64,000 nucleotides of DNA, taken from NCBI GenBank assembly GCA_001466705.2, contig LATX02000216.1, positions 62,001-126,000 on the forward strand. The letters are read 5' to 3'. Both the position numbers and the translations under genes were made by a program. Of the stretch, positions 24,932 through 35,656 are shown in pieces. This stretch comes from Moniliophthora roreri (taxonomy: Eukaryota > Basidiomycota > Agaricomycetes > Agaricales > Marasmiaceae). The notes beneath the pieces are model-generated. The model did not search any database. It was given only the letters and a program-made list of their open reading frames with translations, and was not told the origin of the DNA. Position 1 is the stretch's first letter, and each line of letters begins with the position of its first letter.

Positions 24932-25229
24932 TGATTAGAGGCTGTTCTTTAGCATGTGGAGAAGTCATTGGAAGAGATCTAATTCCTCTGCTGAGATTGA
25001 GGAGGTATTCAATGTATCCTGTTCGGGCTTCTTCAGTGTAGTAGGCAACATTTCTTCTTCGGATCTGGTCTCCTCTGATCCAATCGTGATGGATAATAGG
25101 GTTGAGATTTTCTTTGTTTTGGGGTGCTCTCTTGGTGTCTCTGTCAGTGGCTGATTCGTTAGCAATGGCAACGGCAAGGCAGTCACTAGCTCTCTGTGGG
25201 ATGCTCTGGTTAACGATGGGATCGCTCAT
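24912..25229 (-). CDS. Gypsy-1 ORF0, upstream of gag
   Basis: A 105-codon frame starts MSDPIVNQS, lies between the 5' leader and gag, and overlaps the gag start by about 20 bases in the other frame (+1 relation). It includes RAPQNKENLNP, where NKENxxP matches the extended KEN-box form of anaphase-promoting-complex degrons. The equivalent region of gypsy-2 holds RPDKENVDP in the same relation to gag. No known domain is seen. It could be an N-terminal part of gag separated by a frameshift mutation rather than an independent protein. Confidence 0.4.
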   Translation of the reverse strand: MSDPIVNQSIPQRASDCLAVAIANESATDRDTKRAPQNKENLNPIIHHDWIRGDQIRRRNVAYYTEEARTGYIEYLLNLSRGIRSLPMTSPHAKEQPLINETTPA

Positions 25230-25374
25230 CCACTAGGGTTTGATATGGATTGGGTTTGTAATCCACACCAGCACTCCTCTGCTTCCACGATGTCTTTCTC
25301 TACCTGGGATTCCGTCTGTGGTGGTGTCTTGTCCTTCTAAGTGATGCCTAAACCTGAATAGGTCGGCAATCGAT

Positions 25375-25385
25375 CAGCTTGACCT
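25375..25385 (-). promoter_or_regulatory. Gypsy-1 primer-binding site (self-priming type)
   Basis: Two bases beyond the 5' LTR the sense strand reads AGGTCAAGCTG. This is the complement of CAGCTTGACCT found in the LTR about 34 bases after a TATTTAAG box, which is expected near the RNA 5' end. That is the Tf1-type self-priming arrangement. One mismatch has arisen in this LTR copy (25542-25552), none in the other. Confidence 0.7.
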
Positions 25386-25387
25386 TG

Positions 25388-25824
25388 TGTTATGTTACTT
25401 GTGCAGCAACATCAACTAACTACTTATAAAAGGTAAAAACCCTTTGCAAGCAGCTTCAAGTTCAAGTTAGAGTTTGTTCAGCAGATGCTGAAGTTCAGAG
25501 ATCCTTCAATCAGTTGGCAATGACACAAGTATGAATTAACCAAGTCAAGCTGAAGACTCAGAGTCTTAGCTTGAGTGCTTAAATATGTTACAACCAATCA
25601 GGTAGTCTACATTATACAAACATCCAATAACTACGATGATGTGGTAATAAATACTGATGTGGTCGGGATATAGCTAAGAGTTCTGATGGAAAGGAGGACT
25701 GGGAAGGTGTAATAAGTCCAACAATAAAGAAGCATGGGGGTTCTGATAGAAAGAAGAGTGCTGGGAAGGTGTATGTGTCCGATCAAAAAGGAAGCATAAG
25801 TAATAGAGTAAGAAAAATGTAACA
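25388..25824 (-). repeat. Gypsy-1 5' LTR
   Basis: 437 bp, same length as its partner and free of indels against it. It contains the TATTTAAG box and the RNA-start motif in sense orientation. Confidence 0.9.
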
Positions 25825-25829
25825 CCAAC

Positions 25830-26734
25830 AGAGGTGAAGTTGAGAACTAGAAAATGTATATAAGGGTTTAAATTGAGTTAGTATTCAATATAGGTAGTGT
25901 AGAATGAACTTATGTATATAGAATTCTCTCAAAGTATCCTATAAGAAAGTAGTAAAGGCAATAAGCAAGAAAGATAAAAATATTAAAAGGAAAGGAATTT
26001 ATAGGAATATAGAAAGCTTATACTAAATAGATAGCAAGGTACTACAGGCAGCCTGTAGAGAATCAAAAGTTAAAAGCACAAAAGCTTTATACAATAGAGC
26101 TTCACATATATGTGCTGGCAGAACTGAATAGAGAGGTAAATAAACTATATAGTAATATAAACAAGTCTTTTAGAGAAATATAGTAGATTAGATTAGTATA
26201 GTAGGGTGAAAGCATATGTGAAGGTATGAAGTGAGACATAGAAGATTGAATGAAGTGTGAGAACATTGAATATTATAGTGGTTTATATAGAAATTTAGAC
26301 TATAGATTTTATAATTAGAAAAAAGAAAATAACATAATGGAAAGAGCCTGGAGTGCTGGTGAAAGACTATAGAAACAAATGAGAAGGTGGTGACTTCTAT
26401 CAGCAAAACTCCACACAATAAAAGCTAGTAGAGGTTTATATTAGAAAGATCACAATCTATCAATTCAGATATACTATTCAAACTATAGCTAGTATAGCTC
26501 TGAAGTGTCCTCTGACAGAGATTAGAAATTGTGTCCAAATATAGATTCATACTGTACCAGAGGTAACAAGAACACAGCAGTTAGCAGAGGTTCTCAGAGC
26601 TCTTAATAGGAGCACACACTTCTTCAGAACTATAGAAATAAGGATTATGTCAGTATTGCTTTTTTAAAGCACTTGATCAGAGTACATACTCTTCAGAGGA
26701 AATATCCTAAACATAAGATTTGTATCAGAAGGGC
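25830..26734. other. AT-rich spacer without a supported gene
   Basis: Nothing recognisable; no CpG-rich stretch, no long frame. It leads into the 71-bp minisatellite. Confidence 0.5.
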
Positions 26735-29135
26735 TCCAGTAAGGCCCCATCGGCACAGATTGCAGAAACACTTACAGCCTGAGAGTCAGAATCAAGTCAA
26801 GGACAGTCAGTAATGCCCTATTGTCACAGACTGCAGGAACACTCACCTCCTGAGAGTCAGAATCAAGTCCAGGACAGTCAGTAATGCCTTATTGTCACAG
26901 ATTGCAGGATCACTCACCCACTGAGAGTCAGAATCAAGTCCAGGACAGTTAGTGATGCCCTAGTGTCACAGATTGCAGGAACACTCACCTGCTGAGAGTC
27001 AGAATCAAGTCCAGGACAGTCAGTTAGGCCTTATTGTCATAGATTGCAGGAACACTCACCCACTGAGAGCCAGAATCAAGTCCAGGACAGTCAGTGAGGC
27101 CTTATTGTCACAGATTGCAGAAACACTCACCATCTGAGAGCCAGAATCAAGTCCAGGGCAGTTAGCAATGCTCTATTGTCACAGATTGCAGGAACACTCA
27201 CAGCCTGAGAGTCAGAATCAAGTTCAGGACAGTCAGTGATGCCTTATTGTCATAGATTGCAGGAACACTCACTATCTGAAAGTCAGAATCAAGTTGAGGG
27301 CAGTCAGTGATGCCCTATTATCACAGAGTGCAGGAACACTCACCCGCTGAGTCAGAATCAAGTCCAGAGCAGTTAGTAATGCTCTATTGTCACAGATTGC
27401 AGGAACACTCACCCGCTGAGAGTCAGAATCAAGCCCAGGACAGTCAGTAATGCTCTATTGTCACAGATTGCAGAAACACTCACATTCTGAGAGTCAGAAT
27501 CAAGTTGTGGGCAGTTAGTAATGCTCTATTTGTCACAGATTGCAGAAACACTCACAGCCTGAGAGTCAGAATCAAGTCCAGGACAGTCAGCAATACCCTA
27601 TTGTCACAGATCACAGGAACACTCACGTCCTGAGAGTCACAATCAAGTCAAGGACAGTCAGTGATGCCCTATTGTCACAGATGGCAGAAACACTCACAGC
27701 CTGAGAGTCAGAATTACATCCAGAACAGTTAGTGATGCCCTATTGTCACAGATTGCAGGAACACTCACCTCCTGAGAGTCACAATTGAGTCCAGAACAGT
27801 CAGTGATCCCTATTGTCACAGATTGTAGGAATACTCACAACCTGAGAGTCAGAGTCAAGCCAGGAGAGTTAGTAATGCCCTATTGTCACAGATTGCAGGA
27901 ACACTCACATCCTGAGAGTCAGAATCAAGTCCAGAACAGTCAGTAATGCCCTATTGTCACAGATTGCAGAAACACTCACATCCTGAGAGTCAGAATCAAG
28001 TCCAGGACAGTTAGCAATGCCCTATTGTCATAGATTGCAGGAACACTCACCCACTGAAAGTCAGAATCAAGTCCAGGACAGTCAGTGATGCTCTATTGTC
28101 ACAGATTGCAGGAGCACTCACATCCTGAGAGTCAGAATCAAGTCCAGAACAGTCAGTAATGCTCTATTGTCACAGATTGCAGGAACACCCACCCACTGAG
28201 AGTCAGAATCAAGTCAGTGATGCCCTATTGTCACAGATTGCAGGAACACTCACATTCTGAGAGTCAGAATCAAGTCAAGGACAGTCAGTGATGCCCTATT
28301 GTCACAGATTGCAGGAAAACTCACCTCCTGAGAGTCAGAATCAAGTCCAGAACAGTCAGTAATGCCCTATTGTCACAGACTGCAGGAACACTTACCCGCT
28401 AAGAGTCAGAATCAAGTCCAGGGCAGTAAGTGATGCCCTATTGTCACAGATTGCAAGAACACTCACCTCCTGAGAGTCAGAATCAAGTCCAGAACAGTCA
28501 GTGATGCCCTATTGTCACAGATTGCAGGAACACTCACCTCCTGACAGTCAGAATCAAGTCCAGGACAGTCAGTGATGCCTTATTGTCACAGATTGCAGGA
28601 AAACTCACCATCTGAGAGTCAGAAGCAAGTCCAAGACAGTCAGCAATGCCCTATTGTCACAGATTGCAGGAACACTCACTATCTGAGAGCCAGAATCAAG
28701 TTCAGGGCAGTCAGTGATGCCCTATTGTCACAGATTGCAGGAACACTCACCTCCTGAGAGTCGGAATCAAGTCCAGGACAGTCAGTGATGCCCTATTGTC
28801 ATAGATTGCAGGAACACTCACCATCTGAAAGTCAGAATCAAGTTCAGGACAGTCAGTGATGCCCTATTGTCTACAGATTGCAGGAACATTCACCATCTGA
28901 GAGTCAGAATCAGGTCCAGAGCAGTCAGTGATGCCCTATTGTCACAGATTGCAAGAACACTCACCATCTGAGAGTCAGAATCAAGTCCAGGACAGTCAGT
29001 AATGCCTGATTGTCACAGATTGCAGAAACACTCACATCCTGAGAGTCAGAATCAAGTTTAGAACAGTCAGTGATGCCCTATTGTTACAAATTGCAGGAAC
29101 ACTCACCCGCTGAGAGTCAGAATCAAGTCCAGAGT
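26735..29135. repeat. 71-bp minisatellite, left part (about 34 copies)
   Basis: Head-to-tail units share blocks such as CTATTGTCACAGATTGCAGG, AACACTCAC, CTGAGAGTCAGAATCAAG and AGGACAGTCAGTGATG. The period is 71 bp (for example TTGTCACAG at 26821 and 26892), with occasional shortened units. Because 71 is not a multiple of 3, frames change between units and it is not protein-coding. It ends at the AGAGT target duplication of gypsy-2 and resumes at 36192. Confidence 0.95.
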
Positions 29136-29518
29136 TGTTACGATCATGAGGACTCCGAGGACAAGTAGGGCGCTTAATGTATTTGTATTCCATTTCTCGC
29201 TATCTTGCTTAGTCCTGTATTCTTTTTTCATTACCAATACTTCTCTCAGTTTCTTTCTCTTACCAAGATTCACTGTGCTTACTCATAGTAGCTATATTTA
29301 GTTCTGAGTACTTAGTCATAGTTAGAGTCTATTACCTATAAATACACTTAACCGGTTGACAAGCTTCTCTAGCTTGACCTGGTTAAACCTTATCATAACC
29401 TTGTCTGATCATCTAAAACTCTATCTTAAGTCAATTCATCAATCTAATTGACTTCAAGAATCAAGTCCTTCAAGCTTAAACTTGAACTTAGTGTTGACAG
29501 CGAAGGACTCGCGTAACA
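29136..29518 (+). repeat. Gypsy-2 5' LTR
   Basis: 383 bp, TGTTAC...GTAACA. It contains a TATAAATA box at 29337-29344 and AGCTTGACCT at 29371-29380, at the distance expected for the RNA start. Confidence 0.95.
29337..29344 (+). promoter_or_regulatory. TATA box in the gypsy-2 5' LTR
   Basis: TATAAATA, with the presumed transcription start about 30 bases downstream near 29367-29371. Confidence 0.6.
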
Positions 29519-29520
29519 TT

Positions 29521-29530
29521 AGGTCAAGCT
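29521..29530 (+). promoter_or_regulatory. Gypsy-2 primer-binding site (self-priming type)
   Basis: AGGTCAAGCT lies two bases after the LTR and is the exact complement of AGCTTGACCT at 29371-29380 near the predicted RNA 5' end. The leader downstream is conserved with gypsy-1 (AGGTCAAGCTGAT, TGCCGACCT). Confidence 0.75.
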
Positions 29531-29621
29531 GATTCTGCCGACCTTTCTAGGTTAAGGCACCCAACGAAGACATCACGTCTAGACATCGGCGAACCACGGC
29601 CGAAGATCCAGAACTAGCTGA

Positions 29622-29758
29622 ACGAGAACAACAGAGAAGAGCCTTTCTTCTTGTTACTCCAGAAAACGAGCTCACATTCGAGCAAAGAATACAAAGACTA
29701 GAACTAATTGCCCAAGAGGAGGCAAGAGAAGAGATCCAACGACGGACAACCAGAACAC

Positions 29759-29835
<77 letters not shown>

Positions 29836-30200
29836 CAAACCCTCGACTTCACGACAGGCTTCGAGCTGTCAGACCAGACAAGGAGAACGTCGACCCCAAA
29901 TTCTTCCCATCAGTCGCGAGTGCCTTCACAGGAACGGACGAACTCCCCGACTACAGAAACAGTAATTCAGACCCACTCTTCCGAAACCCCAAATTCGCCG
30001 CCGTCTATGAACAGGCCCTCAGAAACCGACAGGCCGGAAATCCCAATCTTAACCACGTCACCTTCCTCATCTCATCAATCAGACCCCATGACTACACAGC
30101 AGACCTCCATGTCGCTTCAGGATTTAATTTCCACCTTAAGGACGTTAACGAATGGAGAGAAAAAGAAAGAGAACAAAGTAGCAGTACCAAACAGCTATGA
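29622..30200 (+). CDS. Gypsy-2 ORF0 region, upstream of and overlapping gag
   Basis: The part from about 29835 to the stop at 30198-30200 is open in a frame different from gag and looks protein-like: RPDKENVDP at 29871-29897, then mixed hydrophobic and charged sequence ending at DVNEWREKE. Before the AGAACC repeat the protein-like frame is instead the gag frame (an acidic helical stretch). Either a 1-base indel separates two halves or two frames are used. No ATG is seen in the ORF0 frame. The KEN motif and the +1 relation to gag match gypsy-1 ORF0. The function is unknown. Confidence 0.35.
29761..29832 (+). repeat. AGAACC hexanucleotide repeat, 12 copies
   Basis: Perfect 6-bp repeat inside the coding leader of gypsy-2. 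It encodes Arg-Thr, Pro-Glu or Asn-Gln dipeptides depending on frame. Its length does not change the frame. Confidence 0.95.
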
Positions 30201-31029
30201 TGGAAGCCCAGCCAAGGCTAGTACCTTTCTTATGGAGGTAGATTTATACCTCATGGCTAATGAAACCCTTTACCCAAACAACAAAGACAAGATATTGTTC
30301 ACCTTGTCATACATGAAGGAAGGACAAGCCGCAAATTGGATGAAAGCCAAAACGGACGAATACAAGAAAGAACTTCGAGAAAAAGAAGCAGAAGCGCCTG
30401 ACACTAAATTGGAAGATCAGGTTCATGTCACAACATGGGGAGAATTCTTGGAAGATTTCAAAAAGGCGTTTCGACCCCTAGATATTGGAACCGACGCCAG
30501 GTTAAAAATGAAGCTTCTCAAACAAAACAAGAAACACATGGACGAATATATTACAGAATTCCGTCTTCTCGCCGCAGATGCCGAATATGACGACAGAGCT
30601 CTTATTGATCATTTCCTTGCTGGACTTCATCCTGCCCTTCTCAAATCGTGCTTAATGCAACCCGATCAACCAAACACTATCAACGAATGGTATGACAGGG
30701 CCAGAAAATACAACAACGCCTGGCTTACCATGATAGCCATCACCAGAGGAGAAAGAGCAAAGAAGCCGTCTAAACCCGAAACAAAGGTAAACTGGATCTC
30801 CAACGAACAAGCACAAGAATATTGACAAAAGGGGTTATGCTATAAATGTAGCAAACCAGGACACATTGCAAGGAACTGTCAGGAAAAGCTGAAGAATGAA
30901 CAAAAGAAGGAAAACCCAAAAAAGTCTACCCCAGAAGATGCGTATCATAAAATTCGTGCCATCTACCGAGACTTCTCTGAAGAAGAACAAACCCAGATCT
31001 TAGACCTTATGGAAGGAGAGGGTTTTTAG
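30090..31029 (+). CDS. Gypsy-2 gag (one internal stop)
   Basis: Gag lies in the frame of MTTQQTSMSLQDL (an earlier in-frame Met is at 30007). It contains the retrotransposon-gag core (FLMEVDLYLMANE, WGEFLEDFKKAFRPLD), then TGA at 30823-30825, then the zinc knuckle C-x2-C-x4-H-x4-C (CYKCSKPGHIARNC) at about 30838-30880. It ends EGF plus TAG at 31027-31029. By comparison with related elements the TGA replaces a sense codon, probably Arg CGA. Gag forms the virus-like particle and packages the RNA. The last codons form the frameshift signal for pol. Confidence 0.85.
31020..31026 (+). promoter_or_regulatory. Putative -1 ribosomal frameshift site, gypsy-2
   Basis: In the gag frame the sequence is G-GGT-TTT-TAG. 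GGGTTTT is a valid X-XXY-YYZ slippery heptamer placed directly before the gag stop, and pol is open in the -1 frame. Position and sequence are conserved with gypsy-1. Confidence 0.75.
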
Positions 31030-34000
31030 TGCAGCGGTTGAGCTCAACGTCTCCTCCGCCAATTCGTATCTCTAGTGTAACTGTATCAGCCGCGATGGAA
31101 CGAAATTCTATGTGTATTCCGCTGGTGCTCTATACTGGAGATCAAATCATCGAAAAACTAGCGCTCTTAGATTCAGGAGCAGAAGGGAATTTCATTAGCC
31201 GAGTAACGGCCCGAAAGTTATGTCTTCCCTTGACCAAATTAGAAAAAAGGATAAAAGTTCTCAACGTAGATGGGACTCTGAATACTTCGGCGTATGTAAC
31301 ACACACGGCCCGAATAACCTTCTTCATCGGAGATAAAAAGATGACGGAAGACCTCATGGTGTCAGGATTGGGAGGTGAACAACTTATACTCGGAATGCCA
31401 TGGTTACAACATTATAACCCTCAGATCAATTGGAGAAACGGAGAAATCAAATTTCCGCCAAGAAGGAAACTCGACATTAGACGCTTCAGAGGAGTACTAG
31501 ATCATACCCCGGCGGAAATCCTCATATGAGCAAAAACCTCCGTTTCCCAAACACTCAAACACAATCAGAAGACAGAAGAAAAGAAACCTATCGAAGAATT
31601 AATCCCAGACTTTCTCATCACCTATAAACGACAATTCGAAAAACATGCATCAGAAAGATTTCCAGAATCCAGACCCTATGACCATGCCATCGACCTCAAA
31701 CCCGGGGTAGAAACCTTAAACTGCAAGGTCTATCCCCTATCTCCAATTGAGCAAGAACTTCAGAATGAATTCCTAACCGACAACCTCCAAAAATGTTACA
31801 TTCGACCCTCGAAATTCCCGATGGCTTCACCTTTCTTCTTTGTATCGAAAAAGGAAAAAGGAGCCTTCAGACCGTGTCAAGATTATCGAGAACTGAATAA
31901 AGCAACAATCAAAAACACATACCCTTTGCCACTAGTCTTGGACCTTATTGACAAACTAAAAGGAGCAAAATATTTTACTAAACTGGACTTATGAAACGGT
32001 TACAACAATATCAGGATCAAAGACGGAGACCAATGGAAAGCCACTTTCAAAACAAACAAAGGACTTTTCGAACCAATGGTGATGTTCTTTGGGCTATCCA
32101 ACTCTCCAGCTACGTTTCAGTCGTTTATGGACGATATCTTCGCTGATTACATTGAAGAAGGGTGGATAGTGATTTACATGGACGACATATTGATATTCTC
32201 TTCGGATCTGGAAACCCATTGAAAACGGACGATAAAAGTTCTAGAACGACTCAAACTCCATGATTTATTCCTGAAACCAGAAAAATGCAAGTTTGACGTT
32301 ATGGAAATAGACTTTTTAGGAATGATCATCAGACCTGGATATATCGGAATGGACCCTGTCAAATTAGCCGGAATACGAGATTGGAAACCACCCACGACGG
32401 TCAGAGGAGTCCGATCATTTCTAGGATTCGGAAACTTCTATCGAAAATTCATTGGACGATTCTCGGAACTCGCTAGACCGTTAAATGAATTAACGAAGAA
32501 AGACAAAAAATTCGAATGGACCGAAGAATGTCAAACGGCATTTGATGCACTAAAGCGGAAGTTTCTCTCCAAACCAGTACTCATTATGCCTGATACTGAG
32601 AAGCCTTTCCTGATAGAATGCGACGCATCGAAATGGGCAACGGGAGCAGTTCTCAGACAACAAGGAACAGATGGAGAATGGCACCCATGCGGATATATCT
32701 CCCACTCTCTCACGCTGACTGAACGGAATTATGAAATATACGACCGAGAACTCTTTAGCATCGTTAGAGCCCTCGAGTCCTGGCGACATTACCTTATGGG
32801 AGGAAAACATCTGATCACTATTCTATCCGATCACAAAAACCTCATGTTCTTCAAGACAGCACAGAAACTAAACCGACGACAAGCCAGATGGAGTTTATTC
32901 CTCTCACAATTCGACCTCTAGTTAATCCATACACCTGGGACGAAAATGACACAATCAGACGCTCTTTCTAGAAGACCAGACCACATTGACAACAACGAAA
33001 ACGACAATGATAATGTCATCATGTTGCCAGATAAGTTCTTCCTCAGAGCTATGGACGTCAAACTACAGAACGACTTAATAGAAAACCTAAAAGGAGAAAC
33101 TTTATACGACAATGCAATGAGGACAATTCTAAAAGAAGGTCCACCACCGATCAAATCGGCATTAGAAGACTGGACGACTCATGATGGCCTTCTTTTCTAC
33201 AAAAACAGATGTTACGTTCCAAACAAGGGGAACTTACGACGCGAAATTGTAAAGACTATACACGAGGCGAAAGGGATCGGACACCTGGGACAATTTAACA
33301 CCCTAGAACAAGTCTCTCGAGACTATTGGTGGCCAGGAATGGCTAAATTCATCAAAATGTTTGTCAACGGATGCGCAAAATGTCAAGAAAGCAAATCTAT
33401 CACAAATCCGAACAAACCTCCATTGTTACCAATTGAAGGGGAAAAAGATGTGTTACCATTCTCAAAGATTACGATGGATTTGATCACAGACCTACCAGAA
33501 TCAGGAGGTTACGATACCATCTTAGTCGTGGTGGACCACTCCTCTACTAAGGGGGTAATTTTCACACCATGTAACAAAACCATCAACGCAGAACAAACAG
33601 CGACATTACTCCTTAACAATGTATACAAAAGATTCGGGCTACCCAACAAAATTATCTCTGATAGAGATCCCCAATTCGCCACAAAAGTCTTCCAAGAGCT
33701 AGGAAAACAATTAGGAGTAAAACACATGATGAGTACCGCATTTCATCCACAAACTGACGGAGAATCTGAAAGGGTCAATCAGGAGTTGGAAGTCTTCCTT
33801 CAATTGTTCTGTTCCAGACAACAAGACAAATGGGCAGAACTCCTCCCCTTTGCCGAATTCGCACACAATAACAGAACACATTCTACCATGAAGAAATCCC
33901 CATTCTATCTAATGATGGGATACAATCCAAGACCTCTTCCAACAGCCTTTACGAAAACAATGGTCCCATCAGTGGAAACAAGACTGTCAGAGCTAAAGAA

Positions 34001-34715
34001 ACTCCAAGAAGAAACATATTCCCTTATGGAGTTAGCAAGGAGGAAAATGGAAGGAACAACTAAACGGTCGTTCACCCCATTCACAGTAGGACAAAAGGTG
34101 TGGTTAGAAGGGAGAAACCTTAACTTCGGGTATCCATCAAAGAAGTTAGCACCAAAAAGAGAAGGACCCTTCAAGATCGAGTCAGTACTAGGACCAGTGA
34201 CATACAAACTGACCATACCCGAACAATGGAAAGTTCACCCTGTTTTCCACCCATCTCTCTTATCCCCGTACAAACGAAACGAAGTCCACGGAAGGAACTT
34301 TCTAAAACCACCACCTGATCTGATAGAAGGACAAGAGGAACACGAGATAGAGGCGATCATCGGACACACCCCGAAAAGGAAACCTCAAAGGTTTCTAGTA
34401 TCCTGGAAGGGATATCCCTCAGCAGAGAATGAATGGCTATGGGAAAAAGACTTCGAACATGCCAAAGAGACATTAGCAGACTATAAAAAGGCCAACAAGC
34501 TTAGGAAAATCCTCACCAAAGCACTTCTATCAAAATGTCTCAATCCTACACTTACGAAAACCTTCGCCCAACCGCAGCCCAACTCCTTTACCTCCTCAAC
34601 AACACCACTTACAGGGAAAGGATCTTCACGGCAGCTAGAGATACTCCCTTCGTCGACCATCTCTTCGGAGACTATCAGTTCGTTCAAAGACAATACCAAC
34701 ACTTTGACCAACTGA
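31023..34715 (+). pseudogene. Gypsy-2 pol (protease, RT, RNase H, integrase, chromodomain), four internal stops
   Basis: Pol stays in one frame throughout. The protease has LLDSGAEGNFI near 31165-31200. The reverse transcriptase has YMDD at 32175-32186. RNase H has [10 protein letters not shown] and NYEIYDREL. The integrase zinc-binding part has HLGQF...CAKCQ; its core acidic residues sit in TMDLITD, SDRDPQF and GESERVNQE. The chromodomain is at about 34340-34500 (FLVSWKGYPSAENEW). Stops are TGA at 31527, 31992 and 32220 and TAG at 32919. Two of the TGA codons sit where gypsy-1 has Arg, consistent with CGA to TGA. The last 180 bases overlap ORF3 in another frame. Confidence 0.93.
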
Positions 34716-35656
34716 TGACCGCCGCCAATCTCCAACTCAACAGGCTCGCCGTCGACATAGCCGCATCAGGATTCACCATCCCGGGACAGTTGACGGTACC
34801 GATGATTTGCGCCCCAGAAATCTTTCCCCCTCATCCCTTTTCCCAATCAGATTACACCGCCGCCCCCAGGGGAGAGACATCTCCCACAGGCGGACTGGAA
34901 TATCCTCCTCGATCTCCCGAGGAGGCCCTCGAGGACTATGAGCTCATCGAACCTTCCCGTGCCACCTCCACCCCCATCCAGATCTACCGTTTCAATACAG
35001 ACGGGTTTGATCGACCAGAACCATCTCCGAGTCCCGAGCCCCGTCCTTCCCCCATCCCCTCCACCGCAACCAGAGCGTCAGCGCCCCCGGAACCCGTCCC
35101 CCGATCCGTCCAGCTCAGAGTCTAGTTCAGCCCTGAGGTCGAACAGATCCCCATCACCCGAGCTGAACTTGACAGAACCCCTACCCCACCCCTTTGCATT
35201 CCTTTCACCATCCCAGCAAACAGCAACCCCGAGAACACCTGGACCACCAGGGATTGGAACACCCCAGATCCATGGGATACCTCCTTCTGGACTCTCCGCC
35301 CCGTCACCCCCGAACGAACCGTCCCTCCCAGAAAACAACGGCGACACCACAACAACCGAACTCGAAAGTCCACCGTCATCCTCAGCACCCAGTCCAATAT
35401 CCATTCCCGAGTTCATCAATGCGATCAATGCAGTAAGCGGGGTCACCATACACAGGACTGTCGAGACTACCAGTGTTCGGTCTGCGACACATACCAACCT
35501 CACCATCTCTCTGAACATTGCCCACAATTACGACGAAGCGAACGAATTTTTATCGCAAGGTCTGTTTGGAGTCATCCAACTCTTGATGGCTTTGAGGAGG
35601 ACTACACTGATTTGTCCACCCTCTCCAATCTCACCGACAAGCCCCATTTCTACTGA
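34535..35656 (+). CDS. Gypsy-2 ORF3: accessory protein with two tandem zinc knuckles (one internal TAG)
   Basis: This frame of about 373 codons starts at ATG 34535 inside the end of pol and stops at TGA 35654-35656. One TAG (35123-35125) interrupts it. The N-terminal 90 residues look folded and helical (QLLYLLNN, FQHFDQLM-like). A Pro/Ser/Thr/Glu-rich linker follows. Near residues 296-329 come C-x2-C-x4-H-x4-C (35420-35461) and C-x2-C-x6-H-x4-C (35474-35521), then about 45 residues with an acidic patch. Gypsy-1 has the same layout in the same place. A longer overlapping frame (34938-35885) is Pro/Ser-rich before 35656, but its end looks protein-like, so a further frameshifted extension is possible. 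Nucleic-acid binding is likely; anything beyond that is unknown. Confidence 0.65.

Larger units (their letters stand above)
18590..25824 (-). mobile_element. Ty3/gypsy chromovirus 1 (decayed, full length)
   Basis: Two 437-bp LTRs (18590-19026 and 25388-25824) enclose a minus-strand element of 7.2 kb. The order is leader, ORF0, gag with a zinc knuckle, protease, reverse transcriptase, RNase H, integrase, chromodomain, ORF3. The flanks CTAAC (18585-18589) and CCAAC (25825-25829) are a 5-bp target duplication with one transition. A purine tract AGGAGGGTAG lies at the 3' LTR edge. Many in-frame stops but few indels are present. The LTRs differ at about 21 positions, all transitions by my count, so the insertion is moderately old. 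Confidence 0.95.

Noticed and set aside
26735..29135. CRISPR-like array or coding repeat in the 71-bp tandem units
   Set aside because: No repeat/spacer alternation: the whole 71-bp unit repeats, and the organism is a fungus. 71 is not a multiple of 3, so no repeat protein results.
29547..29852. Minus-strand protein with a long Leu-Val repeat
   Set aside because: Shadow of the AGAACC hexanucleotide repeat on the opposite strand.
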